Positions 36,601-45,826 of a DNA stretch of 64,000 nucleotides are shown one piece after another; the first letter of the stretch is position 1, and each line of letters starts with the position of its first letter. Origin of the DNA: Byssothecium circinans (taxonomy: Eukaryota; Ascomycota; Dothideomycetes; Pleosporales; Massarinaceae); assembly GCA_010015675.1 (NCBI GenBank), contig ML977046.1, positions 62,001 through 126,000 on the forward strand, in the 5' to 3' direction. The translations under genes were made by a program, and so were the position numbers. The notes under the pieces are model-generated. The model was not told where the DNA came from. It ran no database searches and saw only the letters and a program-made list of their open reading frames with translations.

Positions 36601-37998
36601 ACCTTTTGCACAGCTCTGAATGACGCGAGAAACAGTGAGAGCAGCTACTTTCTCAGGACTGCAAGCCTCGAGGAAGGGTCCGTAGACGTGCTTATCGTCA
36701 CGCATGTTGTCTTCTGACGGCTTTGCGAGGATTTCTCTGCATTTGGCGATGTCCTTCTTGATGAGGGGTAGGAGCGCAGAGTACCATTGCCACATCAAAG
36801 CTTGGACGGGCTTGGACTTGATGATGCCATGAACCCCAATGTCCTTCAATTTCTGGTCCTCGACTTTCCATCTCTGAATGGCAGCATTTGTGGAGTCATT
36901 CTCGAGCCGTAGTTGCCGCATGTACGCATACGCGCGGTCTTTCTCTTCCTTCGTTCCTTCCATCTCGTCGGGGTATGGGACAGCGTTGGTCTGGTCGAAC
37001 ACAGCAAGTGAGTCCTTGAGCGTATGGAGTCCGAGGCCTTTCTGCTTGACTTCGCGGATCTTGTGGGCGGGGTTGGGCAAGATTCCATGCTCGACAAGCT
37101 TGGCAAGCCCGAGGGGCGTGCTGATTTCAATGTCTTCGCTCATTTCGACCGCTGGTGGTTCCTTGAACTTTTCCGGCTGAAATCGGATCAGCGTGTCCCA
37201 CTCCGTGTCGGAGAAGTCCTCTGAATTGTTGATCTCATCCACCATGTCCGGACTGCACTCCTGCGCCATGTTGAGGTATTTTTGGATGGCGTCGGTCCGC
37301 TCTTGCCCATCCAAAAAGGTCATCGAAGCGCGCAGCAGCGTCACAAATGTGGCTGCGCTGGGCTCAATCGCATTCCGCAACACGTGCGCATTATACCACC
37401 TCTCAATCTCCTCCATGGACGTCGGCGTCGGATTTTGCTCGGCCAGCTCGAACATGGTCTGTAGAAAGAGGTTATGTGCTTCGAGCACTTCGGGCGCATG
37501 CATGTTGTACACCCTCATGAGTCTCTCTACGATAGCCGTAGCCCTGTCCATACGGCCAACGCGCAGACAGGCATGTAGGTTCTGGTAGAGCTCGGTAGGG
37601 TCGCCGCCAATGCCGTACCGTTGGGCCGTGGTGGGCACATTGACGTGGTCGCGGAGGATGAGGGGCGTGGAAGGATCCCATGGATCCAGTTTCGCCAGGC
37701 CTGGGGGCTGCAACCGCGACGAGCCCCAAGGCTGTATAAAGTCAAAAGGCATTGCCATGGACGATGAGGGCTGAACGTCGGCGGTCGTGACGAGGGAGCG
37801 CGTTTCGAGCCGTGGAGACAGCGAGGGTATCGATCGAGGTTTCCGCGTCTCATTGAGGTTAGCTGTCATGGGAGTGCTGGCCGTCCATCGCATCTGCGCA
37901 TGACAGAGCCGTGGTAGCGTCAATTGCTCTGCCAGTTGTATGGGTGATCGGAACGCATCTCGTCGAAGCTTCCGCCGTGCTGCTCGCGCGAGCATCAT
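33646..37998 (-). CDS. RPO41: Mitochondrial DNA-directed RNA polymerase
   Basis: Single exon. From the ATG at 37998 it encodes 1450 residues; the frame stays open upstream to 38196. I prefer 37998 because MMLARAARRKLRRDAFRSP is a typical basic mitochondrial presequence, whereas the upstream 66 residues contain a hydrophobic stretch unlike one. The C-terminal half is the single-subunit T7-like polymerase: HQDGTCNGLQHYAALGGD (about 900) with the first catalytic Asp, VMTNVYGVTFMG (about 975) with the O-helix Lys/Tyr region, FPPNFIHSLDATHM, and HDSFWTHA (about 1170) with the second catalytic Asp. The C-terminus ends in a short Phe-Phe-Ser tail as in relatives. An insertion of about 190 acidic residues, including VEGSSSSDNPADPV, separates the last polymerase motif from the end. 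It transcribes mitochondrial DNA with the Mtf1-type factor. Confidence 0.95.
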   Translation of the reverse strand: MMLARAARRKLRRDAFRSPIQLAEQLTLPRLCHAQMRWTASTPMTANLNETRKPRSIPSLSPRLETRSLVTTADVQPSSSMAMPFDFIQPWGSSRLQPPGLAKLDPWDPSTPLILRDHVNVPTTAQRYGIGGDPTELYQNLHACLRVGRMDRATAIVERLMRVYNMHAPEVLEAHNLFLQTMFELAEQNPTPTSMEEIERWYNAHVLRNAIEPSAATFVTLLRASMTFLDGQERTDAIQKYLNMAQECSPDMVDEINNSEDFSDTEWDTLIRFQPEKFKEPPAVEMSEDIEISTPLGLAKLVEHGILPNPAHKIREVKQKGLGLHTLKDSLAVFDQTNAVPYPDEMEGTKEEKDRAYAYMRQLRLENDSTNAAIQRWKVEDQKLKDIGVHGIIKSKPVQALMWQWYSALLPLIKKDIAKCREILAKPSEDNMRDDKHVYGPFLEACSPEKVAALTVSRVIQSCAKGTQDETNPLKVSILASAIGDDVEAEANLEARVKHKAFVKKQRRLARREMLSKLSLNAGKTESTAPAAGPTDQNVSLDYDKSVAKRFPLTVKTKIGALVLELMLKSATIVVSAQDPKTGEQITNTQPAFHHHTGFIQGKKLGFVAPHSDIMTKLRTESMHSITTTKLPMVFEPKPWTSFDDGGFHNQRSAVIRTRGTDPSQRAYAHSAISNGDMTKVLAGLDVLGRVPWQINKDVFEVMAQAWNQEEAIGGMVAGSFDAERPVEPPHTATSLERGLWLKELKEWGNLKSGQHSQRCFQNFQLEIARAYLKEERIYFPHSVDFRGRAYPIPPLLNHIGADLARGILRFANGKELGVVGLQWLKVQLANLYGFDKASLREREQFAMDNLSEIYDSATNPLTGRRWWTKAEDPWQCLACCMELKNALDSADPTRYVSHLPIHQDGTCNGLQHYAALGGDHAGASQVNLEPSDRPQDIYTGVAELVREMVAEDAANGHDLANLVKDKITRKVVKRTVMTNVYGVTFMGAKLQVLQELKDVFPNFAGTDKVKSLAQPALYIALKIFTALGKIFNGAQEIQYWLGECGERITTSISAEQIRKIRERINGGATTYGPKYKKITDAASKKIAKNDETFRTSIIWTTPLKMPVVQPYRKESRQVVKTHLQEITVTKRSGTGAVDKRKQLQAFPPNFIHSLDATHMLLSALKCGEMGLDFAAVHDSFWTHAADIPNLNVILREAFVRMHSEDIMGRLAVEFKARYADSMYRATLISATPVGRKIAAWRKEHRGVLYGGTAEGKLREASFEEVALEARRQELLKSEDPKERAEGETMVTPTSIWLANQDPKALASFRLTLLGETKQKGAKKFEEVKDKVLSAEVEGSSSSDNPADPVAAAIEAEAEDLDVSEIDPETEASLVGTTGESTAAVRDATTDTEQDAKEGMERAERLSQTAKRSVPMKAVLQVWLPLTFPPVPQKGSWDVSRLRDSKYFFS

Positions 37999-38748
37999 CT
38001 TGAGAGCTTCTTGAGAGCTCTGGGGGGAATTGAAAAAATAGACAAGGAGAAGGAGAGAGGAAACGCTCCAGCAATGCAAGCAAAGGAATGGAAGCCCCGC
38101 GCGAGATGTGGAGGCGCAGATGGAGCTCCTGTGGTGTTCAGAGAGAGTGTGCAAGTGAGATGATGCGCGGCGAAGGAAAAGTTGCGATGGATTCATCCCT
38201 TATGGTAAGCTAGACTTAATCCGACTAGCGTGCTTTTCTAGAAAAATCGCCGCACGGACGCGTCACGACTCGAGATCACGATGGAAGGGCATATTCGGTC
38301 GGAGCGCTCTGGCATCGTGAGCGATTCTGGGTGATCCAAACGTGATTGGAGGACATTTGTAAGTGGGGGTGGCCGGAGTCACGTGTAGGCCGCATGCTGG
38401 GCCGTAACACAAACTTTGGACTAGTATGAAATTGAGGGCAACTTGCAGCCTGATGCGACCCAAACTAGGCTGTGTGCGCAACAATTAATGTAGTGAGGAC
38501 TCGCTTGTTCTTTCCCTTGCGAAGATGTATAAGTAGTTGCACTGTATGTAGGCCAATGTGACATTTACGGTTAGAGCGTCGATGCAGCTTAAGCAATCTT
38601 GCGATCAGCAATACTGACTGGAATTCTACTATCAAATCTCTCTCCTACACACCTTTCCAAGACCCTTTCTTGCCATAATGTCCCACTCTGCTGATTTCAG
38701 TTTGGCTTGGCCGTGACAGTTGTAGCCTGATGATGCTCACGCTTTGCA
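37999..38748. other. RPO41 promoter and region 3' of the transcription-factor gene
   Basis: It includes the possible N-terminal extension of RPO41 (to 38196) and the left copy of a 46-bp inverted repeat (38364-38409). No further gene is seen. Confidence 0.5.
38364..38409 (-). repeat. Left arm of a perfect 46-bp inverted repeat
   Basis: Identical, in reverse complement, to 42537-42582. It contains a CACGTG core and a GCATGC palindrome. Weaker similarity (AATCACG, TGGATCAC, CTCAC) extends about 45 bp further outward on both arms. It lies 168 bp upstream of the longest RPO41 frame. The arms bracket the transcription-factor/Diels-Alderase-like pair. Confidence 0.9.
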
Positions 38749-40232
38749 TCACAACTTCTGAACGGCCGCCCTTGGCCAATCCATCCAAACAGTCCAGGCA
38801 CTGCCGAGGCATTCATCAATTGCTTGCACCATGTAGCTCGGCTTGCTCTGCCACCACCACCACCTGCTCTTTGCTTCAGATAGAACAGAGCCAGCCGTAG
38901 CATAAAAATATGCCAAAAGGATCAAAGCGATTGGATCATGAGTGTTGACCAGCGCGACGAATTTAGCAGGACAGAACGCCTGCCATTCCAGGAAGCATAA
39001 CAACAACTCTAGTGCTTCTGTTCTGGTATCATCCAGCTCCTCGGCTAGAGAGAGGAATGGGGCGAGAGACTCGACACATTCTTCGTATACCTCTCTGTTT
39101 TCGAGAAAGTGGGGAATGGGAGGTAAACCATTGAGGAGATTTATAAAATGTGCAAAAGGCCCTGTAGATGGTACGATTCGGGGAATGGATCGTCGTGTCA
39201 ATCGAGGCGGTGCCACTAAAGACTTGAAGACACCACTGTGGGCAGCGCGATGGTGGCTGGCAACGATTGACCGGATACCACGAAGGAAAGCGAGCGAGCT
39301 ATCCTGGAAAGGAGTCGTGAGTGGATCCATGTGAACCGTAGAGCAAGCGTGGAAACAGAGCAAGAATGACGCTGCAAGTGCTGCGTCTTGATTTGCCGAA
39401 ATGCTACTCTGAAATTGCTTGTTGAAGCTAGAAAGAGCATTATTCAGGTGGTGCGCTTCGAGAAGTCCATAGTTATAAAACGAGGGACTTTGAGCATAGC
39501 GGTGGGTCTCCTGGAGATGTCGGGCGGAGAGTCCGAGTATCGCATGCATAACGAAATCATGCTAAGGTATGTAGTTAGTGTTTATACGACTTCCCCACCC
39601 CATTTTCGGGGTTTTACCTACTTGCAAGGCGAGTTGCAACACGTCCTCAACCCAAATGGATTGACTGCCAATAAGACTAATACTGGTAGTGGACTTGAAA
39701 TGTGCCAAGAGGAAGACACCGTGAGTGTCGAAAACCGGAGCATCATCTGCAATCACCTGTGAAATCTGATATCCATGTGATAGTGAACTGTGAGGCAAGA
39801 TGGAAGATGTTTTTTTGGGTTGGGCGGAAGAGCGAGCAGCGTTATCTTGACAGTCGGCTTTTGAGACCGCGGTAATCGACGAGCGGAATGTGGTGACTTG
39901 ACTATTCCAGCTTGGCGCGCTAACGATGGAATAGACACAGACATGTGGACCAATCTTACACCGGGAGCAAGGACGCAACTCGTCACACTAAATATAATCA
40001 GCTTTTATTCTAATTCTAACGGCCTGATTTGAATCAAACCAAGTTGACGAACACAAGTGGCCGATTTGATGTATAGGTGCAAGCATCCTTCACCTGAACT
40101 CGATGTTGACTGACTTACCTTGACTCTTCGCTCCTTGCATCTTAGGCAACCTGACCGAGATCTTCCTTTTGATGCTCTAGTTTTGGCGACAGGATTACCA
40201 CTTATCTTATTGGACAATTTTGGTACTGGCAT
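38749..40232 (-). CDS. Zn2Cys6 fungal transcription factor
   Basis: Exons 40232-40119, 39987-39622 and 39561-38749 join in phase 0 to 430 residues. The first intron (GTAAGT...TATTTAG) splits the zinc cluster. Spliced, it reads GCLRCKERRVKCDELRPC then SRCKIGPHVC, a complete CX2CX6CX5CX2CX6C binuclear cluster at about residues 29-56, preceded by a basic N-terminus. The second intron (GTAGGT...CCTTAG) joins LQLALQ to HDFVMHAILGLSARHL, the start of the helical region seen in Upc2/Ecm22-type and many secondary-metabolism regulators. A WWWW run occurs at about 385. It is a nuclear DNA-binding activator or repressor. Its nearest divergent partner is the secreted Diels-Alderase-like gene 1.1 kb away, a plausible target. 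No transactivation domain can be recognised. Confidence 0.85.
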
Positions 40233-41337
40233 GCTTGGAGTCTTTGCAAATTTGGTTAGCAGTATAGAATGAGCGATAATAAATGACGTTGCCCTATCTC
40301 CTAATAATCGAGGTGGTAGTGTGGATTGTAGTCAGATGTAGTAAATCACGATTGATATAGATCACACTACGAGCGGGAGGCCCGGCTAAGGCCAGATTAG
40401 TGGACTACGTGTATGGTGGCGCAGTAGGCGATCAATTCTTCATCAGTCTTAGCGTCATTGGAGAGCTTAATCCATTTAAGGAAAGTTACGAGGTTTGTTC
40501 TAGGGCCAAATGGTGGCATTTAATTAGTCAAAAGGCACTCTTGGCGGCACAGATAATACGCTCAAATACTTAGCCCCTGTAAATTGGGTGTTCCCAGCAT
40601 ACAAAGGTTCCCTTCTAAGGGTCGATTTAATGTATCTTTCCAGGGATACCTTGCAATCGTAGTTCTCCCCCAATTAACAATCGCACAGTTGCATTCCAGA
40701 CCGACGCAGTGTACATAACCATAGAAGCGGACAGTACTCAGGGCGGCATCCTTTAGCGACTCCCTGCTCAAACGAGTTAGATCGCTAATGGTTGTTGCCT
40801 AATTACGGATGTCTTAGGGTTACAAGTCGAAGCTAGTCTCGAAATCCTTTGCTAGGTGGCTGGCCGATCAGACGGGATCGATGCGAACGTAGCGCGAAAA
40901 AGGCGACTGGGTTGCGGAATTGCGTACATTCACTTCGCCGACTGAGAAATATAGCTGGCACTCCCCAGTAGAAATCCCGACAGTTTTATTAGAAGAAGCT
41001 AGCTGACTTCGAGGCAGTCAGAGAGGGCATCAGTACACCTTGATATGATAACTGGGGAGCCTAGCACAATGAATATCTCGTATGCTTCCCAAAGAAGCAT
41101 TGCTACTAAAAGGGATCACAATTACATCCAAAATAAGTAACTTACGCTTACGAGGACACATTAACTATGTCTGCTAATATGCAACGGGGAAGGCAATGCC
41201 TCGCTTCTATGTAGGCTTCTTGACTATTTAAAAGCTCTATGCCTCTACATTGTTTGAGTTATCCAATTCCTCGGACACCGACAATCTTTCCACAAACAGA
41301 TAATCCGACTTCATCTTTACTCAACTCCTTGCCAATC
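40233..41337. promoter_or_regulatory. Shared divergent promoter region of the transcription factor and Diels-Alderase-like genes
   Basis: 1.1 kb without supported coding frames, moderately AT-rich. A TATTTAAA lies at about 41,225-41,232, roughly 110 bp before the + strand start. I find no clear paired CGG/CCG zinc-cluster binding site. Confidence 0.5.
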
Positions 41338-42492
41338 ATGGCTGATATGTTTCTACTCGCCACTTTTCTGGCATCGGCAGTGACTGCTACGAGTCTTGCC
41401 AAGCTAGGCTGCACTACCGACACCGTTCATGCCGGGGTCTCCACCAACGGCACCATTCGTATGAATGAAAATCCACTACTACCGTTTGATTCTCCGATGA
41501 CGGATGGATTTAACTCTACGGTTGGAGAGGAGTGGTCATTCGAAGCTGTGTCCGAAGATGGGAAAGCCGGGATGGGTTGGATGCTCAGCCGCGGCACAAT
41601 CGCCGGACACCCCTTGGCCCAACGCTCTATCATCACTATTGTCTGGCCCAACGGGACGAGATATATGGAGTCTGATTTCGCAGACGTCTCTACAATTCAA
41701 ATGTGTAAAGACTCGACGATTGGGACATGGTCTAATGAGACCTCGGGGATGAACTGGAGTTTCGAGTCATCCAACGACTACTCGCATACGGTTGTTACGA
41801 TCGACTCAGCTACCATCAAAGGGACAATTACATTGGATTCACTGAGTCCTGCTGTTTATCCGAATGGCCTTGCCTACCCTGATAGCCGTGGAAACGCCCT
41901 GTTCGCACCCTATATCTACTGGGCTGAGACTGTGCCCGTTGCGACCACCGAGGTCAATCTTGTCGTCAATGGGACTCCATACACCACCAAAGGTATCGGG
42001 GGTAGAGAGCGCAACTGGAATTCTTTCAATTGGGCCTCGTTGAGCTTGACTTGGAACATGCTTAGGGCGACTGCTGGCCCATATACTCTTATGGCCTGGG
42101 TTTATACATCAAAAGTCGACGGGCAGACGTACTTCACCAGCATGATTATGGAAGGAAAGGAAGTGGCATTCCGTACCCAGGAACGAGAGGCATCGACAAC
42201 CAGCACATTCGGCTCGTTCGACCTAGCATACGGCGGAGCTGTCCATTTGACATCGGACCCAAGCGGGGAGCCTTTGCCTCCGTCAAAGCACACGGGATAT
42301 GTGCTAGAAATGGTGGATCCAGAGGCCAACAAACATTGGAAGTTCGAGATTGATTACACACAGACTGTGTACTTATTCCCGTCCAGTAATGTTACAAGGG
42401 TTGGTGGATTCGTTGGCGCACTGAAGGGAGGCTTGGTTGGTGGACCTCAGTACTTGGGACGGGCCAGTGGAAATGTGCAGGATATGATTTGA
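41338..42492 (+). CDS. Secreted Diels-Alderase / CrtC-like lipocalin-fold protein
   Basis: Single exon of 384 residues from the ATG at 41338 (the frame is open to 41239). The first 20 residues (MADMFLLATFLASAVTATSL) look like a signal peptide, and there are several N-x-S/T sites. The middle contains YPNGLAYPDSRGNALFAPYI followed by YWAETVPVATTEVNLVVNG, then GIGGRERNWNSFNWASLSL, then GPYTLMAWVY. This is the order seen in the AttH/hydroxyneurosporene-synthase-like family that includes fungal decalin-forming Diels-Alderases, in which the G-G/Y-x-x-x-NW motif is diagnostic. Those proteins have two lipocalin-like beta domains and act on polyketide intermediates. No PKS lies in this window, so a stand-alone role on another lipid or terpenoid is possible. 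Assignment is from short motifs; substrate unknown. Confidence 0.7.
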   Translation: MADMFLLATFLASAVTATSLAKLGCTTDTVHAGVSTNGTIRMNENPLLPFDSPMTDGFNSTVGEEWSFEAVSEDGKAGMGWMLSRGTIAGHPLAQRSIITIVWPNGTRYMESDFADVSTIQMCKDSTIGTWSNETSGMNWSFESSNDYSHTVVTIDSATIKGTITLDSLSPAVYPNGLAYPDSRGNALFAPYIYWAETVPVATTEVNLVVNGTPYTTKGIGGRERNWNSFNWASLSLTWNMLRATAGPYTLMAWVYTSKVDGQTYFTSMIMEGKEVAFRTQEREASTTSTFGSFDLAYGGAVHLTSDPSGEPLPPSKHTGYVLEMVDPEANKHWKFEIDYTQTVYLFPSSNVTRVGGFVGALKGGLVGGPQYLGRASGNVQDMI

Positions 42493-42536
42493 GAACGTTA
42501 CTGGCAATTTCGCAAGTCACTTCTCTATTTCGAAAT

Positions 42537-42582
42537 TGTTACGGCCCAGCATGCGGCCTACACGTGACTCCGGCCACCCCCA
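42537..42582 (+). repeat. Right arm of a perfect 46-bp inverted repeat
   Basis: It is the reverse complement of 38364-38409 with no mismatch. It begins 45 bp after the stop of the Diels-Alderase-like gene. Confidence 0.9.
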
Positions 42583-42859
42583 TTCATTTCTCCCAATCAC
42601 GCCTGGATCACGGTGAGCCTCACACGATCCACGGACGGGATCACCTCTCAACTATGGTGATCCACCTACTTTATGTACACATTCATTCACTAGATAGAAC
42701 AGTAGCTCTTCAGCTATCAATACCATTAGGGGGCAAGCAGCAGTGGTTGAATTATATCAACAACGTTTGCGAGATGATGTCAATGATTGAAATATGATAG
42801 GGTTAATATAGTTGCTCCTACATTTTAGCCCTAAGATAATTTAAGCATAAAATGGTGTT

Positions 42860-43273
42860 GACATGGTGTTAAAAGGCTTCAACATGCTTCTAACATAGTG
42901 TTATACACTTACTAGCCTACTATTTAGGAAGGAGCTATGATGGGCACTTGCTATTAATACTCATTAACGTTCACTACCTTACTACCCTCAGCGCATAGCC
43001 CTGGGCTACCTAGTGCAGTGTGGGGATGTTGGTTTTATAGGATATTGACCTCCTGAGCATTCCTGCACCATATGCAGCGTTGTAGCGTTGATAACCACCT
43101 TATACAGCCACTACTAAGCTTGCCAAGGCTTATTGAACACCAAAGAAGGCCCTCTATATAACATATATCTATTATAACATATATTAGGTCTAAAATACGT
43201 CACTGTTAAGACATAATTTAGTTAAGATATCACTAACAGCGTGTCAACACCATGTCAGGATTAACACCATGTC
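42860..43273. repeat. Possible small inverted-repeat element (MITE-like)
   Basis: GACATGGTGTTA at 42860-42871 recurs inverted at 43262-43273, and a similar TCAACACCATGTC lies at 43244-43256. The interior is AT-rich non-coding sequence. The short arms make this tentative. Confidence 0.3.
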
Positions 43274-43672
43274 AGGATAGAGATATATCAAGCCCTAGGA
43301 TATGACACTTTGTAAGCTATCTCTATAAGCTTTTGAATTTTTGAAAGGATTGCTACACTATCACCAAATTGGAGACGATTTTGACACTAATTCAACTACT
43401 TCTGCGTGCCCCCTACTAGTACTATATAAGTATCGTCTTCGCCTGTACCGTTCCTGGACTCAGACACCGCGCTTAGTGACTAGTATTGCACACGATATCC
43501 CGGTTTACTTGTTAATATAAAAACAAACCTCTGTTCCTGCCTGCCCTATAGTCAGCTCCAGACCCGAGCGTCACAGAATTCAATTCCAACGTGTCGGGTG
43601 GTGCTAAACACGCTGTGCTAAGGCGTGCGTTAAGCACCTATTGTATTTATAATAACTTAAAATATACACTAG

Positions 43673-43737
43673 TAACGTATTCCACCACCGAGACGGCCAA
43701 ACCACCGAGACGGCTACTTTTCCTTGGCAACACCAAC
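43673..43737 (+). repeat. Left terminal inverted repeat of the pogo-type element
   Basis: 65 bp, nearly identical to the reverse complement of 45462-45526. Confidence 0.9.
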
Positions 43738-44004
43738 TTACTCAACTTCATCATCATTATCGTCCGCATCGCTACTTGACATAATAAACTGAGTACTGGC
43801 CTCCAACTCAGATGAACCCTCTTCATCTACTTGACACGTTCTCGCGTTATGCTCAGCCTTACCGCAGTTGCTGCAGTAGCGAATACCTAGTTATCGCACT
43901 TCGCGTTCACCCTCCACCCTCGCCCTTTTATAGTTCTAAACCGTCCCTAGCGGTTCAGAACTAACCTGGTCTGCTGTAGGACCAAACTCCATAGTGCTAC
44001 CCTT

Positions 44005-45444
44005 CTAAAGATACTTGCATTTGCGTGTTTTACGCTTAGTTACTACTGCAAGTTGCTGTTCAAGCTCTTTAATGCGCGCCTTTATGAGCGCAGTATTATG
44101 CAGCACTAATTTAGTACCTTTAACAAGCTGCGAAAGCCTATCCTGCGCTATTCGTGGTGATCGAGTAATAGAATCACGTATAAACTTTAACAATAAGCTA
44201 AATTCGCGTGTATTACTTAGAGTCCTTGATAGCTATAGCGTCTCTAGTAGTAAGGGTCCTAGTAGGGTATATATACGCATATTAAGGTGATTAAGTACTA
44301 CCTACGTGTTTAGAGGGACTAGCCCTATTACCTTAAAGGCCTTTTAATAGTTCTAAACTATAAACACGCTTAAAAACGCGTCTTTAAAGGCTGGTAGGAA
44401 CGCTTCCTTATTAATATAAAAAATACGCTATTACGCTAAGCCCTAAACGATATTAGAGTACTTATGCTTAAGCAGCGAGAATAACACTATATTAAGCGGC
44501 TGGAGGATGTGTGACAAGTATAGTAATATATAGAGCGTAAAGATCTTATTATTATAATAATAATCTTTAAAATCTTAATTAAGGTAGCTTTCATGGCTAT
44601 CTAAAATTAGCAACTAATAGACGCTAATAGTTCTCACCTTTGTATACGCGTTAAAGTGCTTTAACTACGCGAGACTAAGCTTATTAGTTGTCTATCTATT
44701 CTCTAAGACTAAAAGCTTCTAATTACGTAGTATATTAGCTTCCTAGTACTACAAAGAGATATAGACGCGTCCTTTATATATAATAAATAGCGGGGTGAAT
44801 ATACTATTTAAATATATACTTTAGATGTCTGTTACTTACTCCTTATCGCCTAGCTAAACTATTGTAGGCCTTTCTTGCTTCTCTAAGCTAGTAACCACTT
44901 TTATAGAGCTAATAATACCTATCTAAAAGCTAGTCTTATTAAAGTTATATATATTATTATCGTATACGCTGTACTTTACTTTAGTGTCCTATATAAGCTT
45001 AAACCACGCGCTAACTACCTTAGGATCTTCCTGTAGTGCCCTTTAACGGTCCTTTAAATAGTTCTAAACTGTTTATAACTATTCTAAATAGTTTATAAAC
45101 TATACTACCTAGTTAATGCCTACTTTCTTACTACCCCACTCGCGTAGTAGTTTATTCGCTATATCTAATACTTCGCCTAATGTAGCTGAAAATCCTCGCG
45201 AATCGAGGTTAAGGATGTATTAGATAAGCGTATCCTCTTTAGTTAAGGACAGTTTCAAACAGTTCAGTACCGTTATTAGGCGAAAGGTGATTCCGTTAAG
45301 GCGGTCAGAGAGGCTCTGATAGCGGACGTTAAATGCTGCTGCAGCGCGTTAGAGGCTTGTAAATTGGCCTAAATAGTAAGCTTGAAGGGCAAGCTCAATT
45401 CTGCCCTCTTGTTGAACAAGTATCGCGTTCGGTGGTGGAGGCAT
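44005..45444 (-). pseudogene. pogo-type DDE transposase, degenerate
   Basis: The N-terminal part from the ATG at 45444 reads MPPPPNAILVQQEGRIELAL, then QAYYLGQFTSL, a stop, and RAAAAFNV, matching the psq/CENP-B-like helix-turn-helix start of pogo transposases. The stop is explained by a CAA to TAA change. The C-terminal end (44193-44005) reads HNTALIKARIKELEQQLAVV followed by a Lys/Arg-rich end, the coiled basic tail of Fot1-like proteins. The catalytic DDE core is destroyed by many stops. The 480-codon span is shorter than an intact Fot1 protein, so small deletions are likely. It cannot be functional. Confidence 0.75.
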
Positions 45445-45461
45445 TTCGTGATAAGTGTGGT

Positions 45462-45526
45462 GTTGGTGTTGCCAAGGAAAAGTAGCCGTCTCGGTGGTTT
45501 GGCCGTCTTGGTGGTGGAATACGTTA
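45462..45526 (-). repeat. Right terminal inverted repeat of the pogo-type element
   Basis: 65 bp, matching the left arm in reverse complement except for one C-to-T difference. Confidence 0.9.
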
Positions 45527-45826
45527 TAGTTAGTTATTAGTTATATAGTAGGTAGAGTAGAGGAGAGAGAGATTATTTTATTACTTTTAGTAAGAAAACA
45601 CAGCCCTACGCTAGTCCTTGCTTAATTTTTTTTAGCGTGCATTAGCGTTGATTGGAACGTTACGGTGAGTGTGGAAGAGCTGAACACTAATTACTTGAAA
45701 AATCCGATTGATCATCATCACACCTACCGCCGGTGGTAAACTTACAAACACCAATGAAAATGCTGGCCAAAGCCTGTCCTATCCCAAAATTCAATTCTAT
45801 TCCCCAATTCTACCACGTGGTATCAT

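Larger units (their letters stand above)
42493..43672. other. AT-rich repeat-like region right of the Diels-Alderase-like gene
   Basis: It begins with the right arm of the 46-bp inverted repeat, then becomes AT-rich and stop-riddled. Copies of a 12-mer occur in inverted orientation at 42860-42871 and 43262-43273. A promoter-like stretch with TATATAAG near 43,424 precedes the pogo-type element. No gene is supported. Confidence 0.5.
43673..45526 (-). mobile_element. Degenerate pogo/Fot1-type DNA transposon
   Basis: The element spans 1.85 kb with 65-bp terminal inverted repeats: 43673-43737 and 45462-45526 differ at a single C/T position. A TA dinucleotide flanks both ends, as expected for Tc1/mariner-pogo insertion. 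Within each arm a 14-mer ACCACCGAGACGGC occurs twice, 17 bp apart. The transposase is read on the minus strand and is a pseudogene. The length agrees with Fot1-like elements (about 1.9 kb). The interior is very AT-rich with frequent TAA/TAG, as produced by repeat-induced point mutation. Confidence 0.85.

Noticed and set aside
43201..45700. Possible centromeric or mitochondrial-like AT-rich insert
   Set aside because: Terminal inverted repeats and transposase remnants explain most of it as a decayed DNA transposon.
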